Assembly (NCBI RefSeq): GCF_000006405.1
Contig: NW_003216498.1
Span: forward strand, 872,444-936,443
DNA length: 64,000 nucleotides
Source of the DNA: Perkinsus marinus ATCC 50983
Taxonomy: Eukaryota; Perkinsozoa; Perkinsida; Perkinsidae
Direction of reading: 5' to 3'
Below are positions 55,597 to 64,000 of the stretch, piece by piece. Each line of letters starts with the position of its first letter. The first letter of the stretch is position 1. Under the pieces are notes generated by a model, which saw nothing but the letters and a program-made list of their open reading frames with translations, searched no databases and was not told the origin of the DNA. Made by a program: the position numbers and the translations under genes.

Positions 55597-58251
55597 TCAA
55601 ACTAAGTGTTGGCCTATGAACCTGTCAACGATGACAGCACAGTGCATATTCATCTCCATCAGCATACCTCTAACACCATCACTCGCCCCTGTAGTAGAGT
55701 CCGTTTCTGACGTGTCACCACGGCTAGTCTCAACTTGGTCCCTATACCCTCGTAATCGTCGCCACAGAGAGCCTTTCACCTACCACAAGGCCCATAGTAC
55801 GCCCCAGTGCAATCGTCCTTACCACGCTGTCGTCAGTTGTAGCAGAAAGTTGGGATGTCTGTCGGGCGTTGGGTATACACCATGGAAGTAAGAACAGCGT
55901 GAATAACGGACAAGACGCTGATAGCACAGCCGCCTTCCACAGACTAGAGAAAGGCCATAAACAACTGAGGATTATCGACAAACCGCTCACTTGCTGAACT
56001 GATGCTCTTCGTTGACCGCTCCTACTGGGCGAACATTAAGCTCGTGCAAGACGAACGCCCCGATGTACTTAGCCTGATAAGCTCCACTGATACCATTCTA
56101 CATAAGCCAGCACTATACCATAGTATGGCCAGCACTAGCACAGCCTGCTAGGAGGGCGAACATGGTAGACTCCATGCCTTGGGGGCAGAGTTTCGAAGTG
56201 AGGATGAGCGTAGGCATCCACATCCACTGTCGGGTGACCTAAGGGGCCCCTATGGAAGAACAAGGGGAGACGAGGTACAGCCTACCTCAAGCATTGAGGT
56301 ACCTCCCAGGACGAACACCTTGTCCGATATCCCTATGGCGAGGTTCCATCGAAGGAATACGAAAGTCTGTAGAAAAAAGCAGATTAGTCAAATAATGGGA
56401 AGAAATAGCGCGCGCCCAAAGGTGTTCACCTGCAACAAGGCCACAGTGACATGGAGGGCGTTGGCCAGAATGAGGAGGTTCCTGAAGGTCCATTCACGCA
56501 TATACTGCCAGTAGATAAGGACACCGAAAATCGAGAAAGCATTCGAGACAACTCCAAGGACCTATCAAGGCCAGCGCTACAACAAGCCACAGCAGCTCTC
56601 CCTACAGTAGTGTAGTAGATTGGGGTAAAGTTGGGACCGCCAGGGAACTGCTCGGGAGTATCGGTGAAGAAGTAGAACGCCCCACCCTCTATGGACACGG
56701 CCAACGAGGCCTGAAATCAACACCAGTCACGAGGCCAGCACAGTGTAGGCCCACTGACTTGAACTATAGAGAAGACCGTGAACTTGGCGATAACTGGTGT
56801 CAGAACTACCCCAAAAAGGACCACCAATACCACCGTCAAGAGGCACCCAGTGTAAGCAGCCGTCCGGACGTGGCCCCTGAGCCCAAGATGAGGTCCATGG
56901 ACCCGACAGAAAACAACCTACTCCTGGAAGCCTATACCGTTGATAACAGTAGTGCAAGCCAGCATGATGCAGGCAAGCATGACTAACTCTGAGTAACCCT
57001 GTCGCCTCAGCGCAGCGTAGCTCTCAGAAACCTCCTCCCTCCCTATAGAAAGGCCTCCTCCACACGATAGAGGTAATTTCACGGCTGCCTACCAACTTTT
57101 CGCTCGCCCAGAAAATTGAACAAGACGAGTGGTATGAATAATGCTGCAGGAAGCAGGCAGGGGAAGAAGGGTGCATGAGGACCATACCTACATCACTGTA
57201 CACAGTAGCCTGTCAGTCGAAGGGCTCACTTGGTGATGATGGTCCCCACAGTAGCAGCAGCAATGACTTCAAAGGTGTTCTTACCGAGCAACACGAACGT
57301 TATCAGCCTGGGGGAGCTGCCACCATCAGACTGATTTCGCATTAGGTCCGAGTATCTGAGCATAGTAGTATCATAGGCCTCCCTGCATACCACACCAACC
57401 TCGCTTCTGTCAGTAGGTTCTGGACAGTGACAAAGACCGTACAAGTGAACATAGCAAACACAACCTACGAGGACCATCTCAGTAGTGCTCCTCATAGTGA
57501 CCGTACTGATGATAGAGACAGCCTCCTTTCGAGTAGAGGAAGGTACTCCCCACTCGCATCCGTGACCGGGTTGGCACATAGGAGAAGGAAGGCCCCAATC
57601 CCCAGTACGGCCGATAGAAGGATATACGGCTGCTTATGGTAGCCAAGGACAGGACACATGTCCGAGAGGACACCGAAACTAAGAGGGAGATGATACCAAG
57701 GGCCAACGGACAATTGCCGCCTCACACAGGCTTCATAACCCAAGGCATGAATACCACACCAGAGAGAATTTGCAGCTGTGGTCCGCTTACTCGATAGGAC
57801 CTAAAGGGCAGTGACAGTAGTGGTAACAGCACACATGCATTGAACCTACCGTAGGAGGTAGTCCATAGTACTGAGCATGTAGTATAGGACCAAGCCTTTG
57901 GTAAGGTGTTGGGATACACATATCCACACTAGTATCTTATCCCTGAGGCCATCATAATATACAGTTCACCCTCCTGACCTACCCAAAGTCAACACGAAGC
58001 TTTCCAAACCACTCCTTCACCGAATCACCGCTACCACCACCACCACCGACGCTACCACGAGGGATTTTCGAGCTGACCTCCTTCCTAGGCGATGCCTGCC
58101 GACTCCTATTTCGTGGCGACGGCCCACCCTAACATCAAGTACACCAACACTTGCGGCTTTCTTCGGCAATGGTCACCTTCCCAGCCGTGGACCTCATCAT
58201 AAGGCCTATCTCCTCATCAGCGAGAGCGGCGTCAGCTTCCTCACTATACAT
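55597..58251 (-). CDS. BT1-family folate/biopterin transporter
   Basis: Multi-pass membrane carrier of the BT1 group in the major facilitator superfamily. Starts MYSEEADAALADEEIGLMMR (ATG 58249-58251), then a Gly-rich linker and SVKEWFGKLRVDFG. Next the first membrane region GLVLYYMLSTMDYLLR and the family signature GPQLQILSGVVFMPWVMKPV, then FGVLSDMCPVLGYHKQPYIL and LSAVLGIGAFLLLCANPVTD. Later exons: IEGGAFYFFTDTPEQFPGGP, GAYQAKYIGAFVLHELNV and the C-terminal FSNLWKAAVLSASCPLFTLF LLPW. It ends in a hydrophilic tail (VKGSLWRRLRGYRDQ) and stops at 55597. BT1 proteins occur in kinetoplastids, apicomplexans, dinoflagellates and plants. Substrate is inferred from family (folate or pterins). Overlaps nothing; 178 bp separate it from the OEP61-like gene. 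Confidence 0.88.
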
Positions 58252-58429
58252 AGCAAGTGCTCTACAGTTGAACAACTTCGAGGGACATCAAGGAAATCAG
58301 GAAATCCCAACTGCTCGGGGCTTCCAGGCAAACATGAAAACTCAATGACCAGTCAGACCTGTACAATGATGAGTTTCAACGGTATTAGTAGTATTAGCAG
58401 GATAAAGCAGTAAAAGGTGTCATAATGTT

Positions 58430-61295
58430 TCACTCGGAGGCATCCTCTACAGCAGTGAAGTACTGTTGGTAGATAGCAAAGATCAACACCAACAAGGCGA
58501 TTATGTATTTGCCTCTCCTCGAGAACATGGCCGCAAAAAGGTTCTGGAAAGAAAAACATTCAGCACGCATGCACCCCTTCAGAGACTCACTCGAATGAAT
58601 ATGACCAAACGCGCAAACTTCATGATAATCCTGAGGAAAAACTTTATAACCCGACCACTGAGCCATCTCGGTAGTGCCGCCTTGCCGTCCGGACCCGCAG
58701 CCTGGGAACCTGGAAAGAACGCCCTTCGTTACTAATGGGAATATGCTCAACGGCAGCGGAGCGAAGTTCCAACTATGTGATAAAACTACCCATACGGTAG
58801 ACGCCTCAACCAGACCCACAAGGAGTAACATAGGATACTACCTGCAGCCTGTTGGGCTATGAGGTTCTCCAGAACATCATCAGGCATCGAGCTAATCATA
58901 GCTTCCATCGACTTCAACATTCGGGGGTCCTTAAATATATCCCCAGGGTGGTCCGGCATCTTAGGAACCTCCTCCCCCGTGCTGCCCTCACCCCCTGCAG
59001 CATCGCTCGCTGGTGCTGTCGTTTGGGCAGAAGCCTGACGGACATCACTAGTAGATAGCAAAGGGTGGAAGTAGATTACCTGGGACATGGCATTCATCTG
59101 CTCAGGTGACATATTCTTCATCATATCCCCCATGGCCTTCATCATATCCTTATTCCGCATCATTTCCCTCATGGCAGCAGCGTCCTATCACCAACACCAT
59201 GCAAGAGGCCGACCTCGTCGAGAGACCCCACCTGACTGCTGGCCCCCATCCCCGACATCTTCAGCATACTATCGAACTGCTCATCGGACATGCCAGCCAT
59301 CATATCGCTCATCTGAGTATGTAGCTCAAGACGAGTACTGCAACAACATACTTGATTCATAACGTCAGGATTCTCCTTCATCATTCGAGTGGCCTCGGCC
59401 AATCCCGCTGACCCTGTAGGAGGCATTCGGGGAGCCGTAGAGCTGCTAGATGCTGCTGTGGTTGCAGGAGCAGTGCCAGAGGTCGCGGTCTTCCTCAGCT
59501 GGTCGATCTGAGACCAGTGTGGACAAATATGCACATGGTCAACTACACGTGTCGGGGACTATGTAGAAATTTCGATGAAATTTTGTGAAATTCTTATTGG
59601 TTATCGAACACCGCCACCCAACTGTGCATATAAACTCCTATAATCAGCGTGGAAAATCCCGAGCTCAGCTAAGGAAAGCGAACATATACTCCAACACTGG
59701 CTGAGACAGATAAGGAGAAGGCATACGCTGTAACATACCCTTTCCCTAGTAACAATGTCCCAGGAATCCTCATGTTAGGACCTCCAGCCCAGACTTCCTA
59801 CCTGCTCCTGCGGTAGGGACCCCACCACGTCCTTCATCCTTTCCACGAACTCAGGGTCCTCACTACGAAGCTTTTCCGCGAACTTACGGGCTGCCGCAGA
59901 ATTGGCAGGGGCGCTTCCAGTAAGCTGCACGTTGCGCAGCTCGTTCATCTAGAGATGAATAACAGGTAAGGAAGAGTCCCATGGGCCGATCGCGAGCATT
60001 GATGACCGTACTACTTCCTCAGGCGTCATGTCCTTCATCACTTTCTGCATCTTCATTACCATCTCTGGGTCCGAGGCAAGCTTAGCAGAGACTTCTCGCT
60101 GGAGATCAGCAGACGCATTAGAAGATGACGAAGGAGTGGTAGAGGCCGAGGCAGTGGTCGTCGATGTCGAGGAAGACGACTTTACTGCTTCCTAAGAACG
60201 GAACCATCCGACACCGCAAGAGTTTCTAATTGATGTCAGTGATACCCTCACATATACCTACTTCATTGATGACTGACTCCTCCTCTGTTGGTACTACATA
60301 GTCGTCGGGGAGACTCTCCTTGAAGGCTTCGAAGTCGGAGACTAACACCTCATCATTCGGTGACAACCGAGCCGCTATCGATAGATCGAGGTAAGCCTTA
60401 TCGGTCTCCTTCAGTTCTCGATAGGCCACCCCTGATGAGGATGTGAATTTCGTGGCGCAGTGACGCTGGATGCAGTACCTCGCCTGTATAGAGCCTTCAC
60501 CGCCTTAGGGTCCTGCTGCAACACTTGGTCACAGTACTCGCGGCATTCGTCGTACCTAAGCGCTCATTGCAAAGAAGGCTTGACAAGGCAGATGCTACTT
60601 CTCCAGCTTCAAACAGCAAAGGGCAGCATTAGAGCAAAGGGCCTTCTGCAGGGCCAAGACGGTGGGGGTGCTGTATGATTTCACGTTATCCAGACCCCTA
60701 GTGTATCTGGAACAGTTACGATGGTACGAGGCAGCTAAAATGGTTGATACCAGGAATTGAACCCGAGACCAAACGTGGGACATACAAGTACTCGAACCAT
60801 TCACCTAACAGGCCTTACTTCTCTAAAGCCTCGCTGTACTTCTGCTCTTTGACCAACGCGTTGCCCTCGGCCTTCAAAGTGTTCGTGGCATTAACGTAGT
60901 ACCTTCCACAGCCCATCCTATCCCCACCCCACCACTTCCCCGTATTACTGCATCGCATTAGACTGCTGAGCCTGTGCCTGTCCCATGGCATTCCGCATCT
61001 CCTCTGGTGACATATTCCGCATTTGTTCCGCTGCCTACATACTACCACGTAACCTCACCCACTATCACTGATCCCTACCTGATCCATCTGTTCTCTAGAG
61101 ACCCCTCCAGGGGGCATGCCCTGTCCTCCCATCATATTCCGCATCATCTACATAAGACCCCTGAAGGACTCCTCTCCCCTCCCTATCTACATTCGGGTCC
61201 ATGTTCTTGGCCATCTCGGTCATCTGGGCCATCTGCTCAGGAGACATGTTGGCCATCATGTTTTGAGCGGCCTGCATCATTTCTGGAGTAAACAT
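58430..61295 (-). CDS. OEP61/TPR7-like tail-anchored TPR co-chaperone receptor
   Basis: Starts MFTPEMMQAAQNMMANMSPE (ATG 61293-61295), the characteristic Met-rich N-terminus of plant OEP61/TPR7. More Met-rich units follow (REQMDQ, EQMRNMSPEEMRNAMGQAQ). The TPR clamp reads TLKAEGNALVKEQKYSEALE, RGLDNVKSYSTP, ALCSNAALCCLKLE, then AYRELKETDKAYLDLSIAAR and LSPNDEVL. A long linker repeats STI1/HIP-like Met-rich modules (VMKMQKVMKDMTPEE; MREMMRNKDMMKAMGDMMKN; MPDDVLENLIAQQAAG). The C-terminus has one transmembrane helix (KYIIALLVLIFAIYQQYF) and ends VEDASE, a tail anchor. In plants this protein docks Hsp70/Hsp90-bound precursors at the ER or plastid envelope; here the membrane is unknown. One intron carries MITE D, another the GCGCCACGAAATT core. 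Confidence 0.85.
59515..59699 (-). mobile_element. hAT-like MITE, copy D, at an OEP61-like splice acceptor
   Basis: 185-bp element in gene-sense orientation, CAGTGTTGGAGTATATG to CATATTTGTCCACACTG, with complete inverted ends. The 8-bp target duplication is 7/8 identical (59507-59514 tctgagac; 59700-59707 gctgagac). On the gene strand the acceptor is GTCTCAG|A, so the duplication spans the splice site and the pre-insertion acceptor survives as a second copy upstream. Host intron 59508-59801 is 294 bp and would be 101 bp without element and duplication. Confidence 0.92.
60446..60458 (-). repeat. Repeat core GCGCCACGAAATT in a 47-bp OEP61-like intron
   Basis: On the gene strand the core lies in intron 60432-60478, which begins GTACTGC and ends CATCAG. 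Exact 13-bp match to the RPC2 intron copy and to 25274-25286. Confidence 0.75.
60753..60763 (-). repeat. B-box-like motif in an OEP61-like intron
   Basis: GGTTCAATTCC in a short intron between the first and second TPR exons, with a tRNA-like 3' extension (TGGTATCAACC) and an A-box-like TAGGTGAATGG upstream. Stem pairing for a tRNA fails, so a relic is more likely than a gene. Confidence 0.4.
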
Positions 61296-62816
61296 GGTCG
61301 ATAGTAGAGGCTCCAAAACTGCCAAACTTCGAAGGTCTGGTGTATTTCCATCAAAATGTGCGAGTCTCGTACAAACGATTATACACGTGCGAAAAATCCA
61401 TGGACGATTATCGATTCATAATCGTTCGCGATCTAAATGGGTAATTTATCCCGGCCTCGTCACAAGATAGATGACGCTGATATACTGATCCAATTGCATT
61501 TTCTGGGGGTGGATGCCGTCATTGTGTAGTGGGCTTGTACTCTCTTCTTATCTATAGTTACGGTCAATGACCTCTTCGGCTGCCCGGTTATGCTGTTATT
61601 GCACCTTATTAAGGTAGTAAGTATTCTTGTCTCCTCTTGAGGGTATTGCCAGGACCCGCATCCTTAGGGGCTCTAGTGAGCACCAGGATCGACCTCGAAT
61701 GCCATGAGAGTATGTGCTCTTCCCGGGTGGTATCAGGCACCCACCAGAAGACTACCTGGCCCGTCGGACGTTTTGAATTTCATACGAAACTCAACAAATT
61801 ATCTCTAACAGCTCATTCCCTACCACACCTCGGGCTCATCATGGACATCGGCTACAGTTGGACTTCCTATTATTATTGAGATCGTCGTTTGAAGGTTGAC
61901 TCGATGACCATCCTCCTGCGCACAGCCAAGATTCTTGCATTCACGCACCCTCGAGTTCACAAGTCCTACGGCCTGCTAGGCGTCTCCATAGGCTTCGATA
62001 TCTATTGCTGTCTGGTTGCTTGCCTAAAGCCAATAATGGTTGCCCACTTAAAGGAGGTCCTCACACAAGGGCAAAGGGTCCTATCTGAGGCCCTATGAGC
62101 ATGGTATTTTGCTGTTGGGCTAGATGAGGAGGCACTCGCGATGATATAGAGACATTGCCAAGGGCCTATCACTTGGCGGGCCATGCTCGAGTCGAAATCA
62201 GCCAGCATAAACCTTCCCATAAACGCATAGTAGAATAGATGTATAATACGCCTATTGCACTATACGTATGGAGATCATAACTTTGAGCCTTTAAAGGCGT
62301 GCGTGTGCTATCTAAAGATGAACCCACGGCCTTTGCTCAGTCCCCTTACGGTGTCCCAGTAATTGCTGATATCGTAGCATCATCGATAAACACTTCTTTT
62401 ATGTTAGTGCTGTGGCTTCTCCTCTCACACAGTCTGTCTGGTCCCTCGTTGTGATACCGTCCTTCCAGTAACTCTGCTGCGCCTTTTTTTCATGTAGGAT
62501 TCTCATCCACCCGTATAGTCACAGCCTCCTTCTTTGGTTGCAGAGATGGTCTCTTAATGTCTCTTGGAAGAGGTCCTTACACCCGACCTTAGAGGGACGG
62601 GCTGTTTGCGGGGGATGAGCCCTTTATTGAGTTGGTTGTGATAGGCCATTACCATACAGGGGTAGTCCCTTCGCATCATATCCCCATACCTCATCAATGC
62701 ATCCGTCCCCGTCCCTCTGTTATCTACTACTATCAGTATTTCTTTCACAAAAAGCAGCCTGTTGTGTTTGTCCATTGTGATGGACGTCCATTTATTCCTA
62801 GTAATAACTTTTGTTA
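61296..62816. other. Divergent intergenic region
   Basis: Lies between the OEP61-like gene (-) and the ArfGAP gene (+), so it should hold both promoters. Plus-strand frames at 61637-61879 and 61889-62098 have no domain. A 12-bp palindrome gcctttaaaggc lies near 62289. Nothing else recognised. Confidence 0.4.
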
Positions 62817-63737
62817 ATGAGCAGTCCTACTGTGCCGATGAACCCTCAGCTGGAGCAGATCCTGTCGAGGCCGGAGAACTCTGTGTGTGCCGACTGCAAC
62901 GCCTCCAGCCCTCGGTGGGCTTCAGTGAATCTAGGTGTCTTCATCTGTAGGTCTCCCTTGTAAGCTCTTCTCACTACTAATTTTCTCAGGCACTAACTGT
63001 GCTGGTGTTCACCGTGGGATCGGTACTCACATCACTTTTGTCCAGTCAGCAACAATAGACGAATGGAAGCCTGAATGGGTGGCCTTGGCCGATGCTGTTG
63101 GAAATAAAGTTGCGAATGAATATTACGAGTATTTGATTTTACTACCACTCCTCGACCACTTCACAATACCATCCTAAGGTACAACGTGCCGTCGCATATT
63201 CATAAGCCGGATGGGAAGATGTTCCCCAACAGTGGGGGTGGCGATAGATTGGATCCCGACGTGGCCCGGCATCTAGAGCGATGGATTCGAAATAAATATG
63301 AGCTCAAGCTATTCGCTGACTACTCTGCTAAGGAGCCATGCGTAGGCCAGGAGTTCGTCTCTACTTGTGAATGCACTCCGTTACTTTGGCAGGTAGCGTT
63401 CGCAGATGGGGAACTCGTCGGTCCCCTTGGGCTCCCTGGGCCAAGTAATGTCAACCTTACAACGACACCGATCGCTGCTGCAAACGGCTATGTTGCTACG
63501 CCCGAGAAGGTATCGAAAAAGAAGAAGCGATCGAAGAAGTATGAGTGGAGCGAGACGACGTCCGAAGGGGCCTCTCGCTTGTCCTGGAAGGAGCAGGCTC
63601 ATGTCGATGTAGCCCAGTTGGACCCGCGGTATCTTAAACTTGCCCCCTCCCAACAGGGCTGGCAGAACAACTTCTTCATAAGCTCCTGGATAAGTGATGT
63701 CTCGAGTGGTCATGACCACAGTCGGGTAACCATTTAA
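62817..63737 (+). CDS. ArfGAP domain protein (SMAP/AGD-like)
   Basis: GTPase-activating protein for Arf GTPases in vesicle traffic. Exon 1 (62817-62946): MSSPTVPMNPQLEQILSRPE, then SVCADCNASSPRWASVNLGV. A 43-bp intron splits the third zinc Cys codon, giving FICTNC. Exon 2 has the arginine finger in AGVHRGIGTHITFVQSATID, then EWKPEWVALADAVGNKVANE. After a further intron: YNVPSHIHKPDGKMFP and HLERWIRNKYELKLFADYS, the end of the ArfGAP fold. The C-terminal ~100 residues are low-complexity with a basic run (KKKKRSKKYEW), ending HSRVTI and TAA. The zinc finger CxxC-X16-CxxC and Arg are intact. A small final intron may still be hidden near the end. Confidence 0.9.
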
Positions 63738-63910
63738 TATTCCTATGGAGAGGCCGGGGCCGTAGTTGACTTCATCGTGGAAACATTGTATTTTGTTGTA
63801 TTCATCAAGCAGTGAGCGTTATATATTCCCTGTTAACATTTCAATTTTATTGCGAACTTCTTGAGAATTTTGTTGTCAATAATAGACATTATCCCATTGT
63901 AGTGGATATG

Positions 63911-63931
63911 GCTGTAGAACTGTTCTACAGC
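63911..63931. repeat. 10-bp inverted repeat with a third, direct copy
   Basis: GCTGTAGAAC, t, GTTCTACAGC form a perfect palindrome, and a direct copy of the first arm follows at 63941-63950. It lies about 170 bp past the ArfGAP stop codon, so it could be in the 3' UTR or a terminator-proximal element. Confidence 0.7.
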
Positions 63932-64000
63932 TCTTCTACGGCTGTAGAACTCTACTAGAACACAAGTAGCTTAGAGTCACAGTGGATGAGATTAGATGGT

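Noticed and set aside
55597-58251. First considered as Sec61 alpha because of many hydrophobic exons
   Set aside because: The QLQILSGVVFMPWVMKPV and SDMCPVLGYHKQPYIL signatures are those of BT1 transporters and no Sec61 motif is present.
1-64000. CRISPR arrays, bacterial operons, prophage or insertion sequences with transposase
   Set aside because: The window is intron-rich eukaryotic DNA; no spaced direct repeats, transposase frame or bacterial-type gene order was found.

Overview
The window is nuclear DNA from a compact, intron-rich protist genome. Nearly every recognisable gene is cut by many short GT-AG introns, mostly 41-63 bp. Intergenic gaps between co-directional genes can be under 200 bp, and coding GC is near 50%. 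The gene set includes a flagellar-type kinesin-9, a BT1 folate/biopterin transporter, an OEP61/TPR7-type tail-anchored TPR receptor, full-length PARP-1 and a stefin. With the short-intron architecture this best fits an alveolate of the perkinsid/dinoflagellate side. The lineage call is an inference; there is no rRNA or organellar marker here.

Layout. 0-3 kb: a 31-bp minisatellite, then a TauD-type dioxygenase (-). 3-13 kb: a MITE, a perilipin-like 11-mer-repeat protein (-), ribosomal protein eL30 (-) and several small unrecognised genes on both strands. 13-18.6 kb: one very large or two adjacent unrecognised minus-strand genes. 20-25.1 kb: PARP-1 (-), with an internal 100-N gap. 27-31.9 kb: two ribosome-biogenesis genes head-to-tail (-), GNL3/Nug1 and an Utp30/RSL1D1-type L1-domain protein. 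32.6-40 kb, the main plus-strand block: a BAG6-like ubiquitin-like-domain protein, a stefin and the mitoribosome assembly factor METTL17/Rsm22. 41-44.2 kb: kinesin-9 (-). 44.6-50 kb: poorly resolved small genes. 50.1-61.3 kb: a tight minus-strand run of RNA polymerase III subunit RPC2, a BT1 transporter and an OEP61/TPR7-like protein. 62.8-63.7 kb: an ArfGAP (+).

The most interesting signal is in the introns. Six copies of a ~155-185 bp hAT-like MITE (CAGTGTTGG...CCACACTG, 8-bp target duplications) are scattered through the window, and four of them sit inside introns. In two different genes the duplicated 8-bp target straddles the 3' splice site in exactly the same register, so each insertion duplicated the acceptor AG plus the first exon base. 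A second, shorter sequence family (core GCGCCACGAAATT) occurs in introns of PARP-1, RPC2 and the OEP61-like gene. tRNA B-box-like motifs occur in introns of four genes. Together these suggest introns here are repeatedly colonised by, and perhaps derived from, mobile sequences.
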